NCBI GenBank assembly: GCA_009926935.1
Contig: RFNZ01000004.1
Location: 124,402 to 188,401, forward strand
Direction of reading: 5' to 3'
Source of the DNA: Pseudomonadota bacterium
GTDB lineage: Bacteria; Pseudomonadota; Alphaproteobacteria; Micavibrionales; UBA1664
Length of the DNA stretch: 64,000 nt
Below, one piece after another: positions 16,388 to 24,465 of the stretch; within the stretch, counting starts at the first letter, position 1, and each line of letters opens with the position of its first letter. The notes below the pieces were generated by a model that saw only the letters and a program-made list of their open reading frames with translations, did no database searches and was not told the DNA's origin. The translations under genes were made by a program, and so were the position numbers.

Positions 16388-16690
16388 ATGAAAACGGACA
16401 AATCTATTCACTCAGGAAATTGCGGTTTTTGCGGCACGGAAGTCCCCCAAGCCTACACAACCTGCACGGGGTGCGGCGCAATGTGGCGCAGACATACAAC
16501 AATTGGCACTACAATTGCTCTGGTTTTTATTGCGGCACCTTTGGCTGGCATTTTTTTTGGCGGAATGGTTGGTAACTTCTCAGGATCTACAACTACTGGG
16601 TTTGTAATAGGTGGTATTATCTTGATCTTATTTGTATGGATGTTTTTAAAGGATAACAAAAAATTCAGCTGGTTTCGTAAAGACAACTAA
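16388..16690 (+). CDS. Small zinc-ribbon two-helix membrane protein
   Basis: Predicted protein of 100 aa when started at ATG 16388; the frame is open from 16313, but the first 25 codons look unlike the rest. The N-terminus has CGFCG...CTGCG, two CxxC pairs spaced as in a zinc ribbon. Two membrane helices follow (about residues 43-63 and 70-88), and the tail is basic (KDNKKFSWFRKDN). No specific family is recognised. The gene stands alone on the plus strand and ends 12 bp from the convergent ubiG stop. The base composition is more A/T-rich than its neighbours, hinting at later acquisition. Confidence 0.6.
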   Translation: MKTDKSIHSGNCGFCGTEVPQAYTTCTGCGAMWRRHTTIGTTIALVFIAAPLAGIFFGGMVGNFSGSTTTGFVIGGIILILFVWMFLKDNKKFSWFRKDN

Positions 16691-16702
16691 TAGCAGCAGG
16701 CT

Positions 16703-17404
16703 TTAAAACCCGCGTTTTTTAGCACAAAGAAAATAATTTACATCGACATCTGCTCGGTTTTCCTTGAACACACGGCGCAGCGGGTCAAAAACAAGCCCCG
16801 TCATATCGCTCACCTTGGCACCGCTCATGGCCAATGCTTCAGCCAGCTCTGATGGTTTCTTGAACTTCTTCCAGTCATGTGTGCCGCGCGGAACCCAGCG
16901 CAAAATGTACTCGGCCGCCACAATACCAAGCGCGAATGATTTGGGCGTGCGGTTAAGCGTTGAAAAAATAATGGTGCCGCCCGGCTTACAAAGGCTGACA
17001 ACGCTCTCAACAAAAAGCGCCGGGTCATCAACGTGCTCAATGATTTCAAGCGCCAAAACCGCATCATACCGGCCCTTATGGTTTTCGGCCGTTGTGCAGT
17101 GATAGGCTATATCAAGCCCGCTTTCAGCCGCGTGGGCTTTAGCAGCCTCTATGTTCTCAAGTCCGGCATCAATGCCGGTCACCTTCGCCCCCATACGGGC
17201 TAAAGGTTCACACACAATTCCCCCGCCGCAGCCCACATCAAGGATTTTGAGGCCGCGAGCATCTCCGCCCAGCCAGCGTTTTAAGATACCCATGCGTACC
17301 GGGTTTAGGGCATGCAAAGGTTTCATGGGCCCTTGCTCATTCCACCATTGCGTTGCGAGGCTGGTGAAGTTATGAATTTCGCGTGCGTTTGCTGTCGAAG
17401 CCAT
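16703..17404 (-). CDS. ubiG: Ubiquinone biosynthesis O-methyltransferase UbiG
   Basis: Predicted protein of 233 aa from ATG 17404. The upstream open frame overlaps lysC in antisense and is rejected. It has NAREIHNFTSLATQWWNEQGPMKPLHALNP-type N-terminal sequence (the UbiG marker), the SAM-binding motif ILDVGCGGGI, the acidic ligand in VTGIDAG, and the later FSTLNRTPKS and VPRGTHDWKKF. UbiG performs both O-methylations of the quinone ring using S-adenosylmethionine. It is divergent from lysC, separated by only 19 bp, an arrangement conserved across many alphaproteobacteria. Confidence 0.96.
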   Translation of the reverse strand: MASTANAREIHNFTSLATQWWNEQGPMKPLHALNPVRMGILKRWLGGDARGLKILDVGCGGGIVCEPLARMGAKVTGIDAGLENIEAAKAHAAESGLDIAYHCTTAENHKGRYDAVLALEIIEHVDDPALFVESVVSLCKPGGTIIFSTLNRTPKSFALGIVAAEYILRWVPRGTHDWKKFKKPSELAEALAMSGAKVSDMTGLVFDPLRRVFKENRADVDVNYFLCAKKRGF

Positions 17405-17423
17405 AAAGGACTTAATAGAATAA

Positions 17424-18689
17424 ATGCCCACGATTGTCATGAAGTTTGGCGGTACCTCTGTTGCGGATCTGCAAAGGATCGAAAACGCTGCCGATAAAGT
17501 CATACGCGAAATAGTGCGCGGCAACCGCTGTGTGGTCGTGGTCTCCGCCATGTCCGGCGTGACTAACCAGCTCGTATCCTGGGTCAATAGCCTGACACCC
17601 GATTACGACGCCCGCGAATACGATGCCGTTGTGGCAACCGGCGAGCAGGTGACGGCGGGCCTTATGGCGATTGCGCTTCAAAAACATGGCATCAAAGCAC
17701 GTTCGTGGCAGGGGTGGCAGGCCGGGGTTATCAGCACAACAGCCCATGGCCGCGCCCGTATACAGGATATCGAAGCCGAAAGGCTTGAAAGGGCGCTCGC
17801 CAAGGGCGAGGTTCCGGTCATTGCGGGTTTTCAGGGTGTAACGGCTGCAGGCCGTATTACAACACTGGGTCGTGGCGGGTCTGATACATCGGCGGTGGCC
17901 TTTGCAGCCGCCCTCAATGCCGACCGTTGCGATATTTATACGGATGTCGACGGCGTCTACACAACCGACCCGCGCATCTGCAAGGATGCCCGTAAAATCA
18001 GCCGCATTTCGTTTGAAGAGATGCTGGAAATGGCATCTGTCGGTGCCAAGGTATTGCAAATCCGCTCGGTCGAACTGGCCATGAAACGCGGTATCAAATT
18101 ACAGGTATTATCAAGCCTCGAGGATAAAATCGGCAGCGATCTGCCGGGTACCTTGCTGGTAAAGGAGGAAGACGTGCTCGAATCCCATCTCATTTCCGGT
18201 GTCAGCTGTTCAAAGGACGAAGCCAAGATAACCTTGGTAGGCGTTCGTGATATGCCGGGCTTTGCGGCCTCCATGGTCAAGCCCTTGGCCGATGCAGGCA
18301 TCAATATCGATATGATCGTCCAGAACGTAACGGCGGACGGCAACGCAACGGATATGACATTCACCCTCTCAAGTGCAGACCTCCACAAGGCCGTTAAGGC
18401 GCTGGAGGGTGTCGCCGACAAAGTCATGACGGATGACAAGGTTGCCAAGGTATCGGTCATCGGCATCGGTATGAAAGCGCACCCTGAAGTCGCTTTGACG
18501 GCATTTAAAGCCATGGCAGACGCAAACATCAACATCATGGCCATCAGCACATCCGAGATAAAAATCTCCATGCTGGTGAGCGAAACCAAGGCAGATGACG
18601 CTGTTCGTGCCCTTCACAGTGCTTTTGAGCTGGATAAGGTAGAAAAAACCCCGCAAATTCTTAAGGTTAAGCACAAGGAAGGACGTTAG
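17424..18689 (+). CDS. lysC: Aspartate kinase
   Basis: Predicted protein of 421 aa. The kinase domain starts with VMKFGGTSVAD and includes TLGRGGSDTSAVAFAAAL and DVDGVYTTDPRI. The C-terminal third carries two ACT regulatory domains (about residues 265-340 and 345-415), with VQNVTADGNATDMTF and ISTSEIKISMLV. The enzyme phosphorylates aspartate, the first step towards lysine, threonine, methionine and diaminopimelate. The monofunctional form with two ACT domains is typically inhibited by lysine and threonine together. lysA for the last lysine step is at 54582. No lysine riboswitch is possible, as only 19 bp separate it from ubiG. Confidence 0.97.
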   Translation: MPTIVMKFGGTSVADLQRIENAADKVIREIVRGNRCVVVVSAMSGVTNQLVSWVNSLTPDYDAREYDAVVATGEQVTAGLMAIALQKHGIKARSWQGWQAGVISTTAHGRARIQDIEAERLERALAKGEVPVIAGFQGVTAAGRITTLGRGGSDTSAVAFAAALNADRCDIYTDVDGVYTTDPRICKDARKISRISFEEMLEMASVGAKVLQIRSVELAMKRGIKLQVLSSLEDKIGSDLPGTLLVKEEDVLESHLISGVSCSKDEAKITLVGVRDMPGFAASMVKPLADAGINIDMIVQNVTADGNATDMTFTLSSADLHKAVKALEGVADKVMTDDKVAKVSVIGIGMKAHPEVALTAFKAMADANINIMAISTSEIKISMLVSETKADDAVRALHSAFELDKVEKTPQILKVKHKEGR

Positions 18690-18746
18690 GGATAAAGCGT
18701 ATTTTTCCCTGTTTTCTTCAGCACTGCCTGCGCTATAACTCTTCCC

Positions 18747-19541
18747 ATGCTGAAATTACGAATGGTGGACCGGAATATTCTGGATCACTACACCGATCTT
18801 CCGGTGGGTGAAATCCTGCGGCGTGCGCGCCTCCAGTACGAAATGGAGATCGCACATGTATCCGCACGCCTCAATATCCGGCCCGAGCATCTGACGGCAA
18901 TCGAAGCCGGTGATATTTCGCGCCTGCCGGGGCGTGTCTATGCCGTAGGCTTCGTGCGCTCTTATGCCAATTTTCTGCAATTGGATTCCGATAAAGTCGT
19001 GTACCTGTTCAAATCGCAGGTCATCGGCCACACAGAAAACCGCGATCTCCATTTCCCTGTGCCCGTTCAAGAGACGAGACACCCGGCATGGTGGATGGTA
19101 GCCGCCTCCGTAGGTACGCTGGCCATAATTGGGGCATTGTTTATATTTTTGGGTCGTGAGGCGAAAGAACCCGCAGCCGAGCCTGAGCTGCCCGCCGCCA
19201 TTTCAGAACTAAAAACAGAGAATGACAAAGCTTCTGAGAAAACCGAGGCAGTAACAGTAAAAGCCAACGGCAAACTCAAAGTTACAGCGCTTGAGGCAAG
19301 CTGGGTTGAAATCAAGGCGGGGGATGGATCCGAGGATGTGATCGTCTCGCGTGTCCTAAAAAAAGGCGAGAGCTTTACAGCCCCCGATATGGACAACCTG
19401 ATTTTAAGCACAGGTAATGCCGACGGTGTAAAAGTTTACTGGAACGACAAGGAAGTTGATGTATTTGAAGGGCGCGAGGGTATCGTGCGCGAGCTGCCGA
19501 TTTCAGCCCTGACAGCTTTTAAAACCAAGGTTGCCCAATGA
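18747..19541 (+). CDS. rodZ: RodZ-like helix-turn-helix membrane protein
   Basis: Predicted protein of 264 aa. An N-terminal helix-turn-helix (about residues 20-90, with [20 protein letters not shown] and [16 protein letters not shown]) is the RodZ HTH_25 fold that binds MreB. A membrane helix lies at about residues 115-136. The periplasmic remainder has a variable linker and a C-terminal beta-rich DUF4115 domain ([11 protein letters not shown]...[11 protein letters not shown]). RodZ links the MreB cytoskeleton to the elongasome in rod-shaped cells. The stop overlaps the ispG start by 4 bp, a frequent gene order in proteobacteria. Start alternatives at the second Met (residue 6) are possible. 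Confidence 0.85.
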   Translation: MLKLRMVDRNILDHYTDLPVGEILRRARLQYEMEIAHVSARLNIRPEHLTAIEAGDISRLPGRVYAVGFVRSYANFLQLDSDKVVYLFKSQVIGHTENRDLHFPVPVQETRHPAWWMVAASVGTLAIIGALFIFLGREAKEPAAEPELPAAISELKTENDKASEKTEAVTVKANGKLKVTALEASWVEIKAGDGSEDVIVSRVLKKGESFTAPDMDNLILSTGNADGVKVYWNDKEVDVFEGREGIVRELPISALTAFKTKVAQ

Positions 19542-20668
19542 GTAGCGACCATACCTCCGTCCGTCCGTGGCGGCAGATAGGCCGCCGCAAATCACGCCAG
19601 ATCATGGTAGGCAATCTTCCTGTTGGTGGCGATGCGCCGATAACAGTCCAATCCATGACCAATACACTGACACATGATGTCGATGCCACGATTGCCCAAA
19701 TCAAAGCGATGGAAAAAGCAGGCGTCGATATAGCCCGCGTGTCCTGCCCTGATGAAGACTCAACCGCAGCCCTTTCAAAGATCGTGAAGGGCGTAAACGT
19801 ACCCATCGTGGCCGATATCCACTTTCATTACCGTCGCGGAATTGAAGCGGCAAAAGCAGGCGCTGCCTGCCTGCGCATCAATCCCGGCAACATCGGGTCA
19901 GAAGAACGCGTGCGGGAGGTCATCAAGGCCGCAAAGGATAACAATTGCGCGATCCGCATCGGCGTCAACGCAGGTTCACTTGAACGCGACCTTCTCGAAA
20001 AATATGGCGAACCATGTCCCGATGCGATGCTTGAAAGCGCGATGCGCCACATCAAAATCCTTGAAGACAACGACTTCTTCAATTTCAAAATCTCCTGCAA
20101 GGCATCCGATGTATTTATGGCTGTGGCAGCCTACCAATTGCTGGCCGATGCATGCGACTACCCATTGCATCTGGGGATTACCGAGGCAGGGGGCCTCCGC
20201 ACCGGCACGGTTAAATCAGCCATCGGCATCGGCAATCTTTTATGGGCGGGTATTGGCGATACTATCCGCGTATCACTTTCGGCCGACCCGGTTGAGGAAG
20301 TCAAAGTCGGCTTCGATATTTTAAAATCGCTTGGCTTGAGGCACCGTGGCGTCAACGTAATTTCCTGCCCAAGTTGCGCTCGCCAGCAGTTTGACGTGAT
20401 AAAAACCGTAGCTGTATTGGAAGAAGCGCTGGCGCATATCACAACCCCCATGACGGTCAGCATCATCGGCTGCGTCGTCAATGGCCCGGGCGAGGCACTG
20501 ATGACCGACATCGGTCTCACCGGCGGCGGGCGCGGCACACACCAGATTTACCTGGGCGGCCAGCAGCATCACCGCATACAGGATGGCGATCAGGATATCG
20601 TGAGCCATATCGTCAAACTGGTGGAAGACAAGGCGCGTGAAATCGAAGCCGCCAGGAAAGCCGCGTAA
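19538..20668 (+). CDS. ispG: (E)-4-hydroxy-3-methylbut-2-enyl-diphosphate synthase IspG
   Basis: Predicted protein of 376 aa, full length for the single-domain bacterial form. The sequence [10 protein letters not shown] followed by [14 protein letters not shown] is the hallmark N-terminus of the TIM barrel. The C-terminal 4Fe-4S domain carries the ligands in [12 protein letters not shown] and [10 protein letters not shown]. IspG reduces methylerythritol cyclodiphosphate in the penultimate step of the MEP isoprenoid pathway, taking electrons from ferredoxin or flavodoxin. It lies between rodZ and prfA with a 4-bp overlap on one side and a 2-bp gap on the other, so it belongs to the same transcript. 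Confidence 0.97.
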   Translation: MSSDHTSVRPWRQIGRRKSRQIMVGNLPVGGDAPITVQSMTNTLTHDVDATIAQIKAMEKAGVDIARVSCPDEDSTAALSKIVKGVNVPIVADIHFHYRRGIEAAKAGAACLRINPGNIGSEERVREVIKAAKDNNCAIRIGVNAGSLERDLLEKYGEPCPDAMLESAMRHIKILEDNDFFNFKISCKASDVFMAVAAYQLLADACDYPLHLGITEAGGLRTGTVKSAIGIGNLLWAGIGDTIRVSLSADPVEEVKVGFDILKSLGLRHRGVNVISCPSCARQQFDVIKTVAVLEEALAHITTPMTVSIIGCVVNGPGEALMTDIGLTGGGRGTHQIYLGGQQHHRIQDGDQDIVSHIVKLVEDKAREIEAARKAA

Positions 20669-20670
20669 CC

Positions 20671-21738
20671 ATGGCCTTTGAAGCACATATTGAAAATATT
20701 CTATCCCGTCACCGTGAACTGGCGGCATTGATGGCAGCGCCGGATGCCGCGGCTAACTTTGCCAAACTGGCAAAAGAATATGCCGATTTACAGACCGTCG
20801 TCGATGCCGCGACCGCCTATAAAAACGCCCTTAAGGAACGCGGCGACTTGGAAGCGTTATTAAACGACCCCGACATGAAGACAATGGCCGCTGATGAGCT
20901 TCAGGCCCTCAAAACAAAAATCCCTGAACTTGAAACGGCCTTGCATCTGGCACTGGTACCAAAAGATGAAACGGATGCCCGCAACGCCATCCTCGAAATT
21001 CGGGCAGGGACGGGCGGTGATGAAGCCGCGCTTTTCGCCGGTGACTTGCTGCGCATGTACAAAGGCTATGCCGCCATTCAGGGCTGGCGCTTTGAAATAC
21101 TCGAGGCCGCCGAGAGCGATCTGGGGGGATTCAAGGAAGTTATTTGCTCAGTCGAAGGCACGAACGTCTTTTCAAAACTGAAATTTGAATCCGGCGTGCA
21201 CCGCGTCCAGCGTGTACCGGCAACGGAGGCCTCGGGCCGCGTGCATACATCGGCGGCGACGGTTGCCGTGTTGCCAGAGGCGGAGGAAGCCGACATCCAT
21301 ATCAACGAAGCCGATTTGAAAATCGATATTTACAGGGCTTCTGGCGCGGGCGGTCAGCACGTCAATAAAACGGAATCGGCCGTGCGTATTACGCACATCC
21401 CGACCGGTACGGTTGTAGCCATGCAAGAAGAACGCTCGCAACACAAAAACAAGGCGCGCGCCATGAAGGTTTTGGCAAGCCGTATCCTTGAAGAACAGCG
21501 CCAGAAACTGGCGACCGAACGCGCAACCGACCGTAAGTCGCAAGTAGGCTCGGGCGATAGGTCCGAACGCATCCGCACCTACAACTTCCCGCAAGGCCGC
21601 GTGACCGACCACCGCGTGGATATAACCCTCTATGCCATCGACCGCGTGATGATTGGGCAGGATCTCGATAAAATCATCGATGCGCTGGTGCGCGAGGATC
21701 AGGCGGAACGCCTGGCCACCCTGCAAGGCGCGGCATGA
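20671..21738 (+). CDS. prfA: Peptide chain release factor 1
   Basis: Predicted protein of 355 aa. RF1 recognises UAA and UAG stop codons and triggers peptide release. The catalytic loop [15 protein letters not shown] with the GGQ motif is present. The stop-codon-reading domain has the expected region around residue 185 ([18 protein letters not shown]); the PxT tripeptide is represented by PAT in this stretch, which is the RF1 form. The GGQ glutamine is methylated by PrmC, encoded by the next gene with a 4-bp overlap. The pair prfA-prmC is conserved in nearly all proteobacteria. Confidence 0.97.
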   Translation: MAFEAHIENILSRHRELAALMAAPDAAANFAKLAKEYADLQTVVDAATAYKNALKERGDLEALLNDPDMKTMAADELQALKTKIPELETALHLALVPKDETDARNAILEIRAGTGGDEAALFAGDLLRMYKGYAAIQGWRFEILEAAESDLGGFKEVICSVEGTNVFSKLKFESGVHRVQRVPATEASGRVHTSAATVAVLPEAEEADIHINEADLKIDIYRASGAGGQHVNKTESAVRITHIPTGTVVAMQEERSQHKNKARAMKVLASRILEEQRQKLATERATDRKSQVGSGDRSERIRTYNFPQGRVTDHRVDITLYAIDRVMIGQDLDKIIDALVREDQAERLATLQGAA

Positions 21739-22646
21739 CGCTGGGTGCACTCTACCGGCAAATCAAAACACGCTTTGGGGCAGCAGGCATCGAAACACCG
21801 GAACTGGATGCAAAATTACTCCTGTCATACGCGCTTGGCTGCGCCCCGAACGACGTTCTGCTAAAACCTGAAACACCCGCACAAACAAACAAGGTTTTGG
21901 AAGATGCGCTAGCGCGTCGCCTCAAGCATGAACCAGTCTCTAAAATCATTGGCACACGCGGCTTTTACGGCTTTGAATTTGAAGTGAGCCGCAATGTTCT
22001 TGATCCGCGCGCTGATACCGAAACACTGGTCGATGCCGCGCGTATTTTTATCTCATCGTCATTCCGGCGAAGGCCGGAATCCACGCTAAATAACGACGAG
22101 TATAAGATAGACGGCACCGTGGATCCCTGCCTTCGCAGGGATGACGATATAAAGATACTAGATCTATGTACCGGCTCAGGATGCATTGCATTGACACTGC
22201 TCAACCTGTTTTCAAACATCAAGGCAACAGCAACCGATGTAAGCCCGAAGGCTCTTTCTGTGGCCAAGCGAAATGCCGAAAGATTAGGCCTTTCAAACCG
22301 CGTCAGGTTTTTAGAATCAGATTGGCTCAAAAATATAGAAGGTCGTTTTGATGTCATCACCTGCAACCCGCCTTACATCCCGAGCAACGATATAGAGACG
22401 CTTGAGGCAGATGTCCGACTCTATGATCCATTGCTGGCATTGAATGGAGGCGCGGATGGCCTCGTGCCCTACAGAATCGTTTTTCCACAGATTCGAAAAT
22501 TTTTAAAAAAAGGCGGCGTTGCCTTTTTTGAATGTGGAGCGGGGCAAGCGGAAGATATCGTTAAAATAGCGGCCAGCTGCGGCCTGGAGGTGGTATCGAT
22601 TGCAAAGGATCTGGCAGGCATTTCACGAGTCGTATGTCTCTCATAA
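21735..22646 (+). CDS. prmC: Release factor glutamine methyltransferase PrmC with an in-frame repeat insertion
   Basis: Predicted protein of 303 aa. PrmC methylates the GGQ glutamine of release factors. The N-terminal helical domain, [27 protein letters not shown], the SAM motif [13 protein letters not shown] (141-153), and CNPPYIP are all intact. Between them, residues about 107-138 ([11 protein letters not shown]...PCLRRDDD) are absent from ordinary PrmC proteins and are encoded by a 92-bp palindromic repeat (22056-22147). The insertion keeps the reading frame, sits before SAM motif I, and probably forms a surface loop. Start overlaps prfA by 4 bp. The catalytic NPPY motif argues that the enzyme remains functional. 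Confidence 0.93.
   Translation: MTLGALYRQIKTRFGAAGIETPELDAKLLLSYALGCAPNDVLLKPETPAQTNKVLEDALARRLKHEPVSKIIGTRGFYGFEFEVSRNVLDPRADTETLVDAARIFISSSFRRRPESTLNNDEYKIDGTVDPCLRRDDDIKILDLCTGSGCIALTLLNLFSNIKATATDVSPKALSVAKRNAERLGLSNRVRFLESDWLKNIEGRFDVITCNPPYIPSNDIETLEADVRLYDPLLALNGGADGLVPYRIVFPQIRKFLKKGGVAFFECGAGQAEDIVKIAASCGLEVVSIAKDLAGISRVVCLS
22056..22147. repeat. Palindromic repeat element inside prmC
   Basis: The 92-bp element has two outer arms, TCGTCAT...ATCCAC (22056-22084) and its inverted partner GTGGAT...ATGACGA (22119-22147), identical at 25 of 29 positions. Each arm is itself a perfect 8-bp hairpin: ATTCCGGC/GCCGGAAT on the left and ATCCCTGC/GCAGGGAT on the right. The four differences between the arms are compensated within each hairpin. 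The design equals dispersed intergenic palindromes of many proteobacteria, and resembles in behaviour the Rickettsia palindromic elements that enter genes in frame. A second copy is at 50736. Confidence 0.85.
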
Positions 22647-22842
22647 GGCGTCAAAGAGAAAAATGTGTCTTTTCCCCTCTTGTTGTTTTACCCCTCTCGG
22701 CGATAGCTTCACGGCATCAACGCGACATGGTGGAAGGCAGGAAGATTTTCAACGCGCTGTATTGATTCCGTAACAACGGTCAAGATGGCGCAAAAACAGG
22801 ATTTTCTTGCATAAACGAACGAACACCATACGCTTTTAACTA

Positions 22843-22868
22843 TGTGGATAACCATGTGTGTATCCACG
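22843..22868. promoter_or_regulatory. Inverted DnaA-box-like pair upstream of the DUF4167 gene
   Basis: A perfect inverted DnaA box TGTGGATAA at 22843-22851 is followed by GTATCCACG at 22860-22868, with GTGGATA/TATCCAC forming a 7-bp inverted repeat. It lies about 30 bp before the start codon of the DUF4167 gene. It may be a control site for that gene or coincidence. Confidence 0.35.
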
Positions 22869-22894
22869 GGGAAAAACAAACGTCAGGACGGGTC

Positions 22895-23395
22895 ATGAGA
22901 CACAACAGCAACAGAAATCGCATGAAGGGCCGTAATAACAATAATAATAACGGCAATAATGGGCAGCGCCGCGGTAACGTACCGCCCCGCATGCAGGTTT
23001 TCGATTCCAACGGTCCTGATGTCCGTATCCGCGGGACTGCCTGGCAGGTCCACGAGAAATATCTTGCGCTTGCTAAAGATGCCAATTCATCAGGCGATCT
23101 CATCATGGCCGAAAACTATATGCAGCACGCCGAGCACTATCAGCGCATCATTAATAGCTTTAACGAGCAGATGCCGCAGTGGGCACCGCAGGCTGCAGAT
23201 AACGACGACGTGCAAGAGGGGGACGTGCAGGTTCAGCACGGCCAGCAATACCAGCAGCAAAACATCCCGCCTCAGCAACAGGCTGTGAATGCTGGGGGCG
23301 CTCCACGTGCTGACCGTCGCGATGATGGTTTGGGCTTACCATCTAGCCTCTTCAAGCCAGCGGCACCGGCGCCAGCCGCGCTCGAGACGGCATAA
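22895..23395 (+). CDS. DUF4167 domain protein
   Basis: Predicted protein of 166 aa from ATG 22895, which has AGGACGGG just upstream; the open frame starts at 22844, but the added residues cover the inverted repeat. The N-terminus is Arg/Asn/Gly-rich (NSNRNRMKGRNNNNNNGNNGQRRG), followed by the conserved core VRIRGTAWQVHEKYLALAKDA and AENYMQHAEHYQRI, which defines DUF4167. The C-terminal half is Gln- and Pro-rich low complexity. The family is nearly confined to Alphaproteobacteria and usually follows prmC, as here. The disordered basic start suggests RNA binding, but no function is proven. A strong terminator follows. Confidence 0.88.
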   Translation: MRHNSNRNRMKGRNNNNNNGNNGQRRGNVPPRMQVFDSNGPDVRIRGTAWQVHEKYLALAKDANSSGDLIMAENYMQHAEHYQRIINSFNEQMPQWAPQAADNDDVQEGDVQVQHGQQYQQQNIPPQQQAVNAGGAPRADRRDDGLGLPSSLFKPAAPAPAALETA

Positions 23396-23422
23396 TTTAG
23401 ACGCATTTTTCTGCGATTATAA

Positions 23423-23451
23423 AACCTCGGCAACATGCCGGGGTTTTTTTT
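23423..23451 (+). terminator. Intrinsic terminator after the DUF4167 gene
   Basis: AACCTCGGCA (23423-23432), a 3-nt loop, and TGCCGGGGTT (23436-23445) form a 10-bp stem with one G-U pair, followed by eight consecutive T. It closes the rodZ-ispG-prfA-prmC-DUF4167 transcription unit and is the clearest intrinsic terminator in the window. Confidence 0.9.
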
Positions 23452-23461
23452 ATAGGACAAA

Positions 23462-24358
23462 ATGACCGCTCTTTCCCGCCGCGATACTTTGCTTGTGCTT
23501 TTAGTGATCCTCATCTGGGGCGGGCATTTTGCCGTGATCAAGGCGGGTGTGGGTGAGGTTGGCGCGCTCATCAGTCTCACTTTGCGTTTCGCCGTGACTT
23601 TTCTGCTCTTCCTGCCTTTCTTTAAATGGCCGGGCTGGGAAACATTCAAAAAAATAGCTGAAATAGGATTTCTGATGGGCGTTATCCATCAGGGTATGAT
23701 GTTCACGGGCATGCAGAATCTCGACTCATCAAGCGTGGCCGTGCTCGTGCAGTCACAAACAATTTTCTCGGTCATTCTCGGGCGCATCATGCTGGGCGAA
23801 ACATTCGCATGGCGCACAACCCTTGGGCTCATGATTGGTGCAATTGGTGTCGTGGTAATGCTGGGTGTGCCCGATGTCGGCAGCAACCCTATATCTTTCT
23901 TTTTGGTCGTGGGCTCAGCCTCGGTGTTGGCACTCAGCTATATCCGCATGCGCCAGTTACCCAAGGTCAATCCAATGACCTTTATCGCCATCATCAACGG
24001 CGTATCGCTGCCTCTGGCGGCGCTAGCAAGTTTCATGACAGATGGTATGTCCGGCTGGTCAAAGGTGCCCGATGCCAATTGGCTCACACTCTCAGGGGTT
24101 TTGGCCTATCAGGCGGTTCTCATCGCCATCACACATATTTTATGGCAGCGCCTCCTTAGCCGTAACGAGGTCGCGCGTGTCACATGCTACACGCTGCTAA
24201 CCCCTGTTGTGGCGATTGCCATCTCCGTCCTTTTCCTTGGCAAGGTGCTCACTTGGCCATTGCTTCTTGGTGCAGGGCTTATTATGGGCGGCCTTGGTAT
24301 CGTCGTTATCCGCCGTGTGCAAATGAAGCGTGATCGCCCGGTAAATATCATTGATTAA
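23462..24358 (+). CDS. EamA/DMT-family transporter
   Basis: Predicted protein of 298 aa with ten hydrophobic segments, arranged as two EamA (DUF6) repeats of five helices each, the normal architecture of drug/metabolite exporters such as RhaT and YdcZ relatives. The first helix contains LVILIWGGHFAVIKAG, where W-G-x-x-F is the usual family signature. The second repeat begins near residue 150. Members export amino acids, nucleosides or drugs across the inner membrane; the substrate here is unknown. The gene sits between a strong terminator and clpB and appears monocistronic. Confidence 0.9.
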   Translation: MTALSRRDTLLVLLVILIWGGHFAVIKAGVGEVGALISLTLRFAVTFLLFLPFFKWPGWETFKKIAEIGFLMGVIHQGMMFTGMQNLDSSSVAVLVQSQTIFSVILGRIMLGETFAWRTTLGLMIGAIGVVVMLGVPDVGSNPISFFLVVGSASVLALSYIRMRQLPKVNPMTFIAIINGVSLPLAALASFMTDGMSGWSKVPDANWLTLSGVLAYQAVLIAITHILWQRLLSRNEVARVTCYTLLTPVVAIAISVLFLGKVLTWPLLLGAGLIMGGLGIVVIRRVQMKRDRPVNIID

Positions 24359-24465
24359 AGGACATTAGTCCTATATAGTGATTCCTGACCGCGCTTATTA
24401 AAAGGCGGTTCATACAAACGTGAGATGCTTATACACTAGGGTCTCGTAACCAAGGGGTGCCTTAT

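Noticed and set aside
17405..17423. Lysine riboswitch before lysC
   Set aside because: Only 19 bp separate lysC from ubiG, far too short for the aptamer.
17412..18059. 215-aa minus-strand frame opposite lysC
   Set aside because: It is a shadow of the well-conserved aspartate kinase and lies beyond the ubiG start.
21172..21750. 192-aa minus-strand frame opposite prfA
   Set aside because: prfA is the real gene; codon pattern of the opposite frame is typical of a shadow.
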